Shown here one piece after another: positions 33,526-46,898 of a DNA stretch of 64,000 nucleotides. Every line of letters begins with the position of its first letter. Positions within the stretch are counted from its first letter, which is position 1. A program made the translations under genes and the position numbers. The notes under the pieces were generated by a model, which worked only from the letters and a program-made list of their open reading frames with translations, did not search any database and was not told the origin of the DNA. This DNA comes from Canna indica (lineage: Eukaryota > Streptophyta > Magnoliopsida > Zingiberales > Cannaceae), in assembly GCA_034359265.1 (NCBI GenBank), contig CP136890.1, positions 99,783,501 through 99,847,500 of the forward strand, written 5' to 3'.

Positions 33526-34981
33526 ACTATAACATCTATAATCCTTAGTTGGAAGAGCACCAAAATAGGGCCAGTTTTCTAATGGACCCCACGCAATCAC
33601 TCTACCATCCAGCCCAAGGTTAATATTTAAAAAAGAGAGAGAAAGAAAAGTGTAGGTGTAGCTGTTGATGGCCTGATGCCATGCCGGCGCACTCGACATG
33701 ATCATTCTGTCAGCCAGCTCACTTACAATGTAATGATGGTCAAATTTAAAAATGAATGAATATTTTCCTAAAATCCAGAAGATTTGATTTTGACGTGCTA
33801 TTATAAGTTATTTATATTTATTGTTATTATCAAAAAAATAATTATGACATACTTAAAAATATATCTTGATGAATTTTTTAAGTTTTCAATAATTTTAACA
33901 ATAAAGTTTTTAAGCATTAATTTTTTTTGCTGAAACTATAAAAAACTAAAAAAATATTGTTCCAAAAGCTACTGGGTTATTTATATTTTTTATTGCCGGG
34001 GAACATTTAATTACAAATTAAACACATTTTAATAAATTTAAAGTTGTTAAATCTTTTTGCCAAAATTCTTGAACACTAAAAAAAATTATAGACATATGAA
34101 ATAAATTTTGGTAAATAAAAAATATATTTTTGTTGTGTTATATGATAGAAAATTTGATTTCGAGACGAAACTCGACCATAGCGATCCGGGCTCTGATTTT
34201 TTTTCAAAAATATACTTCAATTTTGGAAAAATGCTTAAAACCAATAGATCAGTCAGGATTTAAGAAAACAGAAGGATTGTTGTTAGGCTCGACGTTTGCC
34301 AACTTACGAAATTATTTACCCCTTATATGTTATAAAATCCGGCATATATGTGGGTACACTTGGTTTGCCATGAATGATGACAAGAGATTGAATGAGAAAC
34401 ACTACAAGAACGTTGACTAGGAAAAATAATTAAATTCATGCATTGAATTAACCATTAGCAGCAAAAGAAACAAATTAAAGGAAATGGCCATCACAACCTT
34501 TAATAAAGTGCTGACACTGTTTCAACTCGCATCATGTTGCGTCAGTGGGCTGCAACAGGCAAACAAAAGGAAATGTTCATAAAAATCAAAAAAAACCACT
34601 GAATGTTCTGCTGTAGATAAACAGAAGATGGTGCCATCAGGCATATCAGGAAAGTGCAAGTCTAGTTGCAAGATAATTTTTACAATTAACCAATTAGAGC
34701 ATATCGCAAATTACAAAGAGTAGGCTACCCACTAGAAAACCACTCATTTTCTGAGCTAATTGAAAATTAAAAATACAAATAACACAGGATATATTTGACT
34801 AACAAATATCATCAATCAACCAAAGTAATTCTAGTTGCTAGGGAAGAATGACTGTGTATGTGTTCCATTAAAAAAAAAAACAAGACGACACGCGATCCTA
34901 TTCCTAAAGTCAAGGATGACTAGAACGCCAGAGTAGGTTTTACAAGTTTGCACAACAGCTAGAAGGCAAATCCAGAGAACA
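33526..34981. other. intergenic, grading into the AUG5 3' UTR
   Basis: No gene in 33526-34440. About 34450-34981 probably includes the AUG5 3' UTR on the minus strand; no polyadenylation signal could be assigned with confidence. Confidence 0.4.
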
Positions 34982-37900
34982 TCACAAGAGCTTCTGGTCA
35001 TATAAAGCCATTTGGAGCTGCTTTACCAAGTTGAGCCAAGCACCAATATTTTGCCCATCAACGGTAACCCAGTCAACAGCCGTTGCTGCTGGTTGCTCCC
35101 ACCATTCATCAACCTAGAAAAAAGTAGTAGCACATTTACATCAACTAAGCTGACCTTGAATCAAGCATTATCTATTTGAAATGTCAAAAGCAACTAAAAT
35201 TGCACCTTATCATAATTGTTTTAAATAATAAAAACACCATGACAGAGATATAAATGGTAAGTGCAAGGGGTTATGAGTTGTAATAACGAATATCTGGTCA
35301 AAAGATTTACTGCTTTCTACTGGTGCAAGGATACTAGCTATAGTCCTACAGATGAACAAGCCTTTGAGAACATGAAAAAAATGGAGTCTTTTCAAAAAAA
35401 GTAGACTTAAAAAGCAACGTACACCATCTGCATACAATGTTCCAGCAAGAGTCCAATATAACATTGAAGACAGACAAAATTAAGTTCAATAATAAAATTT
35501 GGGCTGACTAATAAGTTAACAAGTAGTAGTTTCTCACCAAGCCCCTGACCCGTTGGCAGCTCTCCAAGCATCTTTGTGCGTCCAAGACAGCTTTCTTAAG
35601 TTCTGCCAACCATCTCTCTGCAACAATTTTTTCCTGTTCACCAGCTAGCTTCAAGCAATAATTGGTCATCCTGCAAGTTCTCAACTGGTAAATATAAATC
35701 CTTGAATCTCCCTAGTTGCCACAAACTACACACAATTTGTGTTACTCATGTAGGAGCGTTCTTGTATCTATGCAAAACCCATATATTATGATTCACATCA
35801 CATACTGAGATTATATGATGGAACCTGCTAATAGCAAACGACATGATAGAAGAACATAATTTCAAAGCAACCAAATTTAAGTAATACATGCATTATAAAC
35901 TATAATCTAGTGTAACCAAATTTCAAGACTGAAAATATACAATTTTAATACCAAGTGTAAGTGTAACCCCACCCTTCCATTTAATAGATTACCAGTGAGA
36001 AAATAGACTTGCTTTCCACATAATCTCAAAGTTATTTTGATACCTTATACTCATCATGGCCCATCAAAACCAGCAAAATAATTACACAACAAATCTATGA
36101 TATTATCCAGTATATTCCACATTTCTGACAGATCAGCTTCAGAAACAAACATCTGAAAGCTGTGTGAATAATATTTGTATTCAAAGATTGCCTTAGGATT
36201 GAAAGTATAGTTCAGAAAAACTTTACCTCTCATAATCTTGTTGCACGCGGTGTGCATGGTTCAGTAAAATGCAGTCATTCTCAACAAGGGTCCTCCTTGT
36301 ATGAACAAGATTGATTGCCTTGGATAAATCCTCCAATATGCTAGCTTCAGAACCCCGGAGCTTTAAACAAAACTCCAATGACTCTAAAACGGATGCTAAG
36401 CCAGCATCTACACCTTCTACACCTAGTCATATATTTAAGTAATCAAATAAAAAACCATAGTTTAAAGTAAGAATATGTTCAGAAATGCTTTGAGCAAACA
36501 AAACTGAATTGTGAAAGGTTATAGGAATATCTCAGCTTCAATAAAAAAAAGCATCAAGGTTGAATACCAGGATAAATAGCATATGAAACAAATCCCGTTA
36601 AGAAAGAACTTTAAGTTCACTAATATAGAAGACAGAGCATGAAGCACAGTAACCATGGTAGTCTAAGATATAACATGGTGTAAGCAACTACGTACAACTA
36701 AAAAAAGAAAGGGAAAAAAACACTACACTGTTTTTGATAAAATAAATAAATCCCTTTGATTGAGAATAGCATTTTTGGACAAGCATATAACATAGTTACT
36801 GTCATTAACCAGATAATTATAAGTGAAGAAAGAAACAATCTCAGTAGTTACAAGTTACAACATTATAGCATATAAACATTACAACATTCTGGAAATGATG
36901 AGAACAGGACAGTGAATGGGGATGACGAAATTGAAAGCTAGCATTCAACGGATGAATGATCAGTATGACAGTAGAAGAGTAGCCATATCAAAATTAGGGT
37001 ATACACACAGGTCACCGTGAAAATATATTATCCATTATAGAGGAAGAAATGGAAATTATATAATTATCTTTTACAGATAGCATAATTTACAGAAATGTGC
37101 CATCTTTTACATAACAATGTCATTATTGATGCTTACCAGAACGATATTGGAGAGCGGCAGAGACACGACATATGGATGGAATTGCAGATGGATCCCTAGC
37201 ACCAGCTCTCGCTGTTAAGATGGCAGCATTTTTTTCTGCAGCTGCAAGTGCTTCTGGACCCGTAGCACCAGCAGTACCAATGGACTCCACAAGAGCCTGA
37301 TTAAATAGACAGAAGTAAGGTTCTATTAAGCTTCAAGAATGTAATGTGTTATAAGCATCAACATTGAGAAAATTTAACTAACAACAGGAACAAATATAGA
37401 ACACAAATAGTCCCATCTCTCTTGGAATGAATAAGTATCAAGATAACCATAATGGTAATGTTGACCAATAAGATTCAAAAATTCCTATAAAATGTAAAAG
37501 CTGAAAGAAAATAATCATTCAATGACAACTACTGCACCATAAACAAAATGAATAACCTTGTAAAAAGGAAAACCTAGCTATATAAGTTTCTGATCACAGT
37601 CATAAAAAGCAAAGTGAGAATTACCAACCTGCGGTGTCGCAGGCAGCATGTATAGGCTGTTGTCTAAACTTTGATAAAAGGAAGACAATTCTCTCTCTAT
37701 GAGATTCTTTGCATTGTTTGAGATGTTAACCACAGCAGCACATGCTGGAATGATAGTCCTTGCTGCATGTTCCCGCGCAGCCAATGGTTGCTGTTCCCAG
37801 AATGTGGATGCCTCCTGCAGTGTAAGAGAATCAAATAAAAATTCCTCGTACAGCTATACGTGAAATTATATACTAGCGTATGAGCCACAACTTCCATGAA

Positions 37901-40900
37901 TATATGAATGAGAATTTACTGATCAGATACCATCCAGTAAGAGAGGATCTATAGTGTCTGTTAAACTTTTGAGCTATATACATTCCTTGTAAAAGATCAT
38001 CATATGAATTTATTCATTGCACAATTCTTCATTACATAAAATTTTTGGTTATAACACAAGGGTTTATCTTATTCCTTAGTCACCAATGGCATCATAATAA
38101 TTATTCTTCAACTACCAATTGATATCAAAAGTAATGAATTCCATGATCCTACCAGATCATGGTTGTGTCAAGACACAGAGATAAAAACAAAAAAGTTATC
38201 TAACCATGTTGGCCCGGAGAAGAGCAGTATAGATTGTCTCCAATTCTGTTCTACGAGCATCAAACCCTTCTATTTTTTTCCACTTCTTTTTCAATGAATC
38301 TTCTGCTTCTTTCCACTCTGCACACAACTTGTTTAAACGTTGCACCTCGTGCATCAATGTACTTAAGCTTGCTCTAAGTCCAGCAACTTCTCTTTCTCTG
38401 GCTAAGACTTCCAACTGTATACCGCAGCAAAAATACCAAGATAAGAATAAGAAAACTTCAACTGCAAAACATAAGACGTATAAACTACAAAAAGGAAATA
38501 AAAAAGCCCATAGCCTATCTTCCTGAGTTTAGTGATAATTATTTTCTTCTATATCTTAGGGTTCAAATATACATAAATATATATCACTGTGGCACCAAAA
38601 AAGGAGGTAAACATGAGACAATTACCTTGCAAAGATGTAATAAGGCAATTCGTCGTGTTTCATCAAATTTGTGACTTGTACTAAGAAACCTTAAACATTG
38701 TTCTCACTGTGTCTTAGACCTATATAAATCATCAGATTTCCTTGTTCATTTTAAGACTTTTGGTTGTGATATGATAATCCAAATGAAACAGGCAGCAGTA
38801 ACATAAACATTTTAGTTACAATTAAGCAAGAAACTAATTTTCCTAAATAGTACCACAATCATAATTATGGAAGAAGTCAAATACCTCAAAACTTCGGGTA
38901 CTTCCTAAGTTCTGTGTGGTGCCTCCGGCAGGAAATAACTGTAAAGCACCCATATCAGAACTTCCATGTAAGCGATTTAGGAGCTTTTGACACAAGGCCT
39001 TAGCTTCTGCAGCTTTGTTTAATGCATCTTCTGTGGCCACAAATTGCTGGACATGTGCTTTCTGCAAGGTAAAAGAATTGTGGTATAACATCCAGAATTA
39101 TTGGAGATGTGCTTTTTGTCATGTTTGTGCGTTAGAGCATGAGCTGATGTCATTAGTAATCTGCAGATGCCAACTTCGTAATTCTATTACAATAACATGA
39201 ACTTAATATTAGATATTTTAAGACCTACTAGCATCAACAAAACTTTACAAAGTATAAGGAAATACATGGAACTATAAAGCATCATCTGTTTATTCAAAAT
39301 GTAACATCAGTTTTAAAACTAAAATGATGTGTAGCATATCTCTCTGTTAAATTAATACTGCATTTCAAAGTAAATCAAAATGATCATGACAGCAATAAGT
39401 GAAAAAGGGCCACCTTGAGAACTAGAATGTATTGCATCAAGCAAAGTATACTCTGATAGAATGTCAATAGCATATGTAGACGATTTTTTTTCCCAAAGTC
39501 AACATACTAGTACTCAATACAAATGGAGACAGAAGGTAATAAGACTTCAGTATGCAAGATAATGAAATTAGAAAGATTGAAAAACTGAACTAACATATAA
39601 CATTAACAGGAAGACAAGCCCATATAGGTATCTCAACCATATAACATTAACATGGTTTTCTATCTACCTCAACCAACAGAACTTATAATTCTATATATTT
39701 TTTTCCAAATATCCTAGAATAGTCCTCACTCCTCGCCAAATTTGAGCATAGATAAATGGATATGAAGTCAAACAATGATTCCCAATTAGAAATATCCAAC
39801 CAACCCTAAACATACACCACAAGCACAAATGCACTAGAAGACAATAACACATTAGGGCCAATGTTGGGACATTGCTCCTTGTTGTAGATTCAGCAATGCA
39901 TCCAGTTGTTGCAGTTGATAGCATCAGCTTCAACAAGATCAGAAAAACTTTATCTAAATTAGATCAAATTTGACAGGAATCATGATCACATTTGATGTTC
40001 CACAAAGAATCCAAGGATAACATAGATAGCAAACAAATTAGCAAGATGTGTTTGGATCTGCAGGATACCTGTCTTTCCAGAAGCTGATCATAAGTTCCTT
40101 TGGTGGGAATATCTGCTCCAATCTTACCATTACCATACACTTGATATGGTAAAGGTGAGCTTGAATCGGGAGAGGCAGCATCTAATACCTTGTCATTCTC
40201 ATATTTGTATCTAAATGAAAGATAAGAATACTTATTGCACTGCCAATTTAATCAGCATAAACACTTGTAAACAAATGGAGAAATTATTGATGTACTAAGA
40301 CCTCCAAACTTATCATTTATCAACATATCTCACCAAATGACATTGTCTAAGAAACAATCAAGTTATATTTGCAGCAAAGTATATTATATTATGTATAGTG
40401 ACATTATCAATCTTGAAAATGAATAAGATATTGGAATTTGGAAATGCACGGAACATTAACAAGCTTAGACAATTTGTACAAGATTAAAGACGAGTAAGTT
40501 GCATGATTTTAATGCTACAAATATAATGGAGGTGTACCTTCACTTACAAAGTAGTGACAAAAATTGCATACAAATCGCATACAAATACCATGGGAACAAA
40601 AAAAGCTTCTCCGTGGGTGTGTTTCCAATATGGATGAACAATCATCATAACAAACCTAGATCAAACAACTCAAAGAAGTAACTCAATGCAGTTACATTAA
40701 TTGAAATTTCAGTAAAATACCTTAAGAGTTCAGCATCAGCTCTGATATCAATCTTTTCACTTTCTCTGTGAATAAGTGAACTAACCCGCAAAGTATATGT
40801 AGTAATTGACTCGAGTAAAATGGAAGGATTTTTAAGTGCATCCTTTATAATTTCTTTAACATTAGCGAGTACTTCTCCATCTAAATCAATGCCTAATTTG

Positions 40901-42203
40901 GCTGCATCTATCTGGGAATTTATGCTGATACCACTGCCTTCATATGCTGGAAAAGTGGTCTGTATCCTTTCGATCATGTGAGAAGCAAGAGTTTCACAAG
41001 CCTTCCGAGTATTTCTCTCTCTTGATGTTTCTACAAGGACAATATCTTCCGATGATCTGGTGCCCTTGACAGTTGAATAAACTGCTTCTTTCTCACTGGG
41101 TGAATGGAGTTCATCAACTACATCAGTGGTACTGCCAGTAGTCAACCTACGGACATCCCGTGCCTGATCAACGTAGTGATGAAGACGTCTTTGGTACTCA
41201 GCAAATATCTTTGCTGCCTCATCGCATTGTTGGTCATATGCCTCCAACATCACCTGTTTGTGCCTAATTATTAAAACACAGAATATCAACATGTAAAGAA
41301 TGCAGTGAATTCCAAATGAATAGAGCTGCTGCTGTGAAATTACATACCAACAACCTAAGGAGAGCAAATATATAAAAGGAAAGGGATGCTATAACATATA
41401 GATTACTTAGACAAACATCAAAGATTCAAAAACGTAATTGAGGTCATGCATTTGTATGCAAAATGGATTTACAATGATGACTAACTCTTTAGTATTTTTC
41501 GGTCTAGAGCCCATAACTTTGTTTGGGTTCCCATTGCTTAATACCAGTGAATATAGCAAAGAAAATGCAACTTCCACAATATATTCACTATGTCAATTGT
41601 TCCTTAGTTCAAATTAGATACGTTTGCAAATTATTGCATCCGAAAGAAGATGTTAAAAAACGAGAAGTTCTGTTCCTTTTTAAGCCTCCATTCGACCAAA
41701 GGCAATCCTCACCTTGCATTCGACCTCTCATCAAGCATCCTCTTCCGTTCCGACTCCTCCCGAGCAACCTCGACCATCCGAGCCTTCAACTCCTTCCGCT
41801 GCCGCCGCACCACGTTCCTCAATCTCTCCGCCTCCTCCTCCGCCAGATCCCTTTCCCGGATGACGGTCTCCCTCGCCTCCGCGGAGGAACCCTCCTCGAA
41901 CCCCACCCGCCCCTTCTCCTTCTCCCTCCGCCTGCCCCTCCCCACGTCCGCAGGAGCAGCCGGCGGCGGCGGCGGCGGCGGCGGCGGGGCTACGCCGTGG
42001 ACCAACATGTTCCGCCGCGCCGTCCCAACCGTCCGCTCCGACCTGACCCGCTGAAGGAGGAAGTTCCAAATAGGCACCATGTTCCCGCGGCAGATCTTGC
42101 GGAGCTGGTCGGGGGAGGGCAGCGGCGCGGGGTAGCCCATCTCCTTCTGGAGCCACTCCAGTATGGCCTCCGGCCGGAGGGCGGCGCTCCCCTGGCCCTG
42201 CAT
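34982..42203 (-). CDS. AUG5: augmin complex subunit 5 (HAUS5 homologue), ten exons
   Basis: Subunit of the eight-part augmin complex, which recruits gamma-tubulin to existing microtubules to build the spindle and phragmoplast. Coding exons: 42203-41713, 41263-40721, 40210-40069, 39061-38885, 38414-38205, 37814-37629, 37296-37137, 36422-36227, 35670-35538 and 35113-34982 (TGA). All junctions are GT-AG and phases agree, giving 789 residues, close to the Arabidopsis protein. The N-terminus has the family blocks [17 protein letters not shown] and [20 protein letters not shown], then a nine-proline run and a charged coiled coil. Middle exons carry [20 protein letters not shown] and [19 protein letters not shown]. 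The C-terminus has [20 protein letters not shown], the plant AUG5 signature. Exon 1 is very GC-rich, partly from a (GGC)n run that encodes the prolines. No missing domain was seen. Confidence 0.97.
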
Positions 42204-45028
42204 TGCCGGTGCCGGATCTCGCCGGCTGCCGATCGGACGAAGAAGGCGATCAGGAAGGGCGGGGGAGATTCAGATCCTGAGGTGGGGACTGGAATTGGGG
42301 AACCCTGACGATGAGATCTCGAAGTCGAAGGAAATGCTAGGGTTCATGGACAGAGGAAGAGTGAGTAGTGAAGGGTTTCGAAGAGGGAAATTGGAGTCTT
42401 CCCTCTTCGGATTTAATTTAATCAGCATATTTTGGTCCGTTATATTATATGACCATTTAATTTAATCCAATTTAATCTATTAATTCACTCCACATTAATG
42501 ACATGAATGAATAGATTCCCCTTTATATCTACAAATTGTGTAGTTTGATGAACATTTGCCCTCTTTATACTATGCATCAAGACGTGTACGAATAAGTCAA
42601 CAGTCAGTGGCACAATTGTGATTCTTTATCTTTCTTAAAATAAAAATACGCATATGAATACTCAATATCAAAAGTTTGATTTAATTGGCTTAGGTTGAGA
42701 GATTGTACAACAAAGAAGCCTCTCTCAAATGCGTGTTGATAAGAGCTCATGTGATAACATAAAATTAAGTTCACAGTATCACACATGCCTTTGGAATGCC
42801 TGCAGTGCTTGTATCCAAAGCGATTTACTTTGGAACAAGTAATCAATTGTCTGATTTCTTTAAATCAATATCATAGTATTAGACATGTGATTGTACTTTC
42901 CCATTTTTATATAAATTGGTGGGTCAAAGTCACTAATTTGATTAATTTTGTGATAAATAACAAATTGATGAGGAGTCCTTTTAAATTGAGAAAAACTTTG
43001 TCCACTAAAATATTCGTTGGTGACATCATTCTTACTTCTAAAGTATAAAAAGAAACATCAAATAGATCTTTGCATGAATATTATTATTTGTAAATATCTA
43101 AATATGAAATAAGAGTTTTTTTTAAAAAAAATACTTGGGTGATATCATTGGCGGATACAAATTAGGGCAACAGCGGCCTCCACTAAAAATGGGTAAACTT
43201 AATAACGAAAGCAAACTACATGAATTTACAAGCTAAAATTTTAAAAAATAATAGATCTTAATTTTTTTTTGAAACTATATAAATTTTTAGATTATTTATC
43301 CAATCTATAACATGTTTGCTTCGTAGTATAAAGAGATATATGATAATAGATAGATTAATATTTATTATTTATTTAGTGTATGAATTCGAATTAAATGAGA
43401 ATATAAAAATATAAAATTGATATTATATTCAATGCACACTAGATTTGATAAATTCTTATAGAACACTTTCTCATTTATTATCCAATGTTATTATATCCTA
43501 TCATAACATTCCTAACTTAAATTTGATTTTGCTGACTCAATTTTTTTTAAAAAAATATATATATGAAATTAAAATTGAATAATTAATTTTAACACAACGA
43601 TATGAGGATTTTGGCAAAATATTCCTTGAAAATTGAATACAATTTATTGTCACGAATATGAATTCATACATAAAGGCAACTTTCTTGTTTGTTGAAATTT
43701 TCTTTTCATAATGAGATTTTTTTTAAAAAAAGCTTATTTCAATATATGATATTTTATCTTGAAATAAAAATTAAATTTTGACTATTTTTCTTGGAAAAAT
43801 ATTTTTTTCCTTCAAAGACAAATGAACGACATAACCAAATCAGTTGTGTGAGCGCGAGCCGCACCAGCCGCATGATCACACAAACTTAGCGTGATCAAAC
43901 TGATTAAGCGAATGAAGAAGAAAACTAAGGAGAAGAATAAATATGTGCTACATAGGGTAGGAGGGTAGAAATAGGGAGATAGAGAAAAAGAAGGACAAGT
44001 GATGTGTATTTGGCAGAGGAGGATAAAGCAAACTCATCGAATGCGAATAAAATAAGAAAATGACGTTAATAGATGACATCGATAAATTATAACACAAGGC
44101 ATGCGTGGGCGGCATGGCATCATCGTAGAATGCTTGCAATACTTTAATATTTAAACCAATTTAATTTCAACAATTCCTTATATTTCAATTTTTACACTCT
44201 CGTTATGATCCGCTTGATTCATTAGATTGGATAATATAACAAATGGGAAGAGAAATCTCATAGGATTTTTTTTTATCAAGCCTATATAAAATATAACACC
44301 AATTTATATTTTTTTAATTCAAATACTAAACAAAAAATTATTAAAACACATCACTTGTTGTCTTTATCTCACGAAGCAAATATATCCTCGAGGTATATAT
44401 ATTCTTTTAGGATATCTATATCTCACTCTACTCAGAAGTAAATTCAGTCACATCTATTATTTTTGAAATAGGACGTTCGACACAAACCGTCCAAATCATA
44501 TCCACATTTCATATTCGGTGAAATAAACATGCACTTAATGTTAATTGATTGTATTATTATTAGTGTTTACAATAATATTTTTAAACTTTAGATATTCAAT
44601 TTGTGTAAAATAATTTAACTAATATTTAATATTTTTTAAAAATTAATATGACAACTAACTATCTAACCCATTGTTTAATTATTTCGTTCGAATAATTAAG
44701 ATGACAACTTACATAGTTTGAGTTTTAAAAGCTAATTAATTAACACCATTAATAAGTCATGTCTTAATTACACTGAGAAACTAAATTGATTTGGTGGGTT
44801 GGCCCACGCTTCCTTCAAACCGGGCTTGAACCGGACCCGATGTTGTCGGATCTGGATCCCCAAAACTCCAACCGCAGCTTAAACCCCACGTGGGAACCTT
44901 TTTAATTAGTTCCACAATCGATGCATTAATTAATCTCCCTAAACACACACTAATTATTAATTAGCTGTTTTTTTTATAACAAAGATATAAAGTCTCAATA
45001 AGTAATCATTCTAAGAATTGGATCATAC
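42204..45028. other. AUG5 upstream region and intergenic DNA with MITE copies
   Basis: The AUG5 leader and promoter lie just above 42203, without a clear TATA box. Farther up are a diverged copy of the ~200-bp MITE (about 43313-43510) and a possibly interrupted one (about 44214-44532, ending AAATAAACATGC). No gene recognised. Confidence 0.4.
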
Positions 45029-45910
45029 CTGTTTGATTAGCGAAACTAAGTCTATTTTCATGATTTCGATTTCATCGAAATCAAAATTGCTTACGAAAAC
45101 GTGTTTGGTTCAGCGTTTTCATTAAACTAAATCGAAACCAGAATGAAAACAGGTTCCAGCGAAACCAGTCTTTCTTAATAAAAATGAAAATACCAAAAGG
45201 TTATTTTTTATGATTTCGAGACTGTCGATTTCGTTATCAACATGCAATGACAACTTTGTAATTTTTTATAAAATTAATTAATTAAAAATAAATCAAACTA
45301 TTATCTAATTTATAAAAATAAAAATAAAAACCATCATTTTCAACTCAAACTATTATCTTAAATTGACAAATCAATTAAATCAATTTATATCTGATCGACT
45401 CAAATCTAAATTTTAAAATAACTCGATTTTTTTAAATCGATCTATTTATAATTTAATCAACTAATTTTAGACTATCTTATTTTTTTAAAAAAATATAATA
45501 TTTATTAATTAATTTTATATCTAATATAACAAAAAAAAACTTAAATCACCGATAACTTAATTAATTAAATCTTACAAATATTTTATAATCATAATAACAA
45601 ATATTTAATTTTATAAACTAACTACAAATACAACATCTAACTTTTTTCTACGATCATATTAAGTTTTATAAATTATTTCATACGAATTAGTTACTATTTA
45701 ATCAAAAATCAAATTACTACTAAAGTTGTTCAAGAAAAATTAATATTATTTTTTTATAATCAAATAAATATTCACTGATTTCAACTAACTAAAATTGGTG
45801 TTGTTTTCATTAACCAAACATGTTTTCAGAAAATTAAAAATTAGAAACCAAAATTAAGTTTTCAATTTCATTAAAATCAAATCATAAAATAGTTTTCGCT
45901 AACCAAACAG
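45029..45910. mobile_element. non-autonomous foldback element, copy B
   Basis: Terminal inverted repeats CTGTTTGATTAGCGAAA at the left and the complement of CTGTTTGGTTAGCGAAA at the right. Homology continues inward for about 100 bp (GATTTCGATTTCATCGAAAT and relatives). It is the same family as copy A at 7410-8490, inverted. No coding capacity; target-site duplication unclear. Confidence 0.65.
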
Positions 45911-46309
45911 CACCTAAATCTCTAAGCAACATGCAATATATTGCCATCAATTGTGGTACCCATAGTCAGTGGCGGATCCACTGCAGGCCCAGTGGGGGCC
46001 ATGGCCCCCACTGAGATTTTTAAAAAAAAAGAAAAAAAAAAATTGCCCCCACTCACAGAATCACGCACTGAGTAATTACCACTTGGTCCACTCACATTTC
46101 CTCCTCCACGTACGCACGCCGCCCGCCTGCAGAGGAAATCTTAATAAATCTTAAGCATTTATTGTTACGTGTTTACCAAAGGTAAACAAACGGCACAATG
46201 AATCATTACTTAAACCTTCTCTCTCGCTCGTCCGTCGTCACTCTCGATCTCACTCTCTCTCAAATCTCAATCGCTCACGGCTCACCAGCTCACCTCACGG
46301 CCTCACCTG

Positions 46310-46700
46310 CTGCTTGTCGTCGACTCGTCGGGCTGCCGGGCTGCCGCCGACTGTCGAGCGTCGGCTGCGTCGAGCACTCGAGCTGCCGCCTGCCGGCCTG
46401 CCGCAGTGCCGCCCTGCCGAGATTGCTCGCTGCCGCTGCAGCCTGCAGCGCTGCTGATCCCGCTCCCGCTCAACGGCAGTCGCTGCCGCGGTGCCGCCTG
46501 CCGCTGCCAATCCCACTCCGGCGCTCCCGCAGTCCCGCTCAACGGCAATCGTTGCTGCTCCCGCTCAACGACAGTCGTTGCTGCCTGCTGTAGTGCCGCT
46601 CCCGCTAACTCGCTGTCACTGCAGCTAGCTTGCTGCCGCTGCCGCTGCCGTTAACTCGCTGCCGCTGCCGCTGCCCCTGTCGGATCGCCTTTAATCTTCG
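46310..46700. repeat. CTGCCG-rich low-complexity tract in the hAT leader
   Basis: Degenerate repetition of CTGCCG, GCTGCCGC and CTCAACGGCA motifs, very GC-rich, within an element whose transposase gene is AT-rich. It is open in several frames only because stops are rare in such sequence. Confidence 0.7.
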
Positions 46701-46898
46701 CCGACTGTCGAGCTGCCGGCATCGTACGGTATTTTTAGTTTATTAAATTTTTACTTTCTTCGGGTGGTAAGACCGATATTTTTATTACAATATTATTAAT
46801 TTTTATTTCAGCATTGTTAATTTTTATATTTTTAGCATTATTAATTATTTCAATATTTAGTTTTTGTTTACTTGCTAATTAAATTGATTGACAAAATT

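Noticed and set aside
41523..42308. 261-residue plus-strand frame opposite AUG5 exon 1
   Set aside because: Antisense shadow of a conserved GC-rich exon; Pro/Arg/Leu-rich with no recognisable domain.
46198..46654. Cys/Arg/Leu-rich frames in the hAT leader
   Set aside because: Open frames on both strands of a CTGCCG repeat; no conserved domain.
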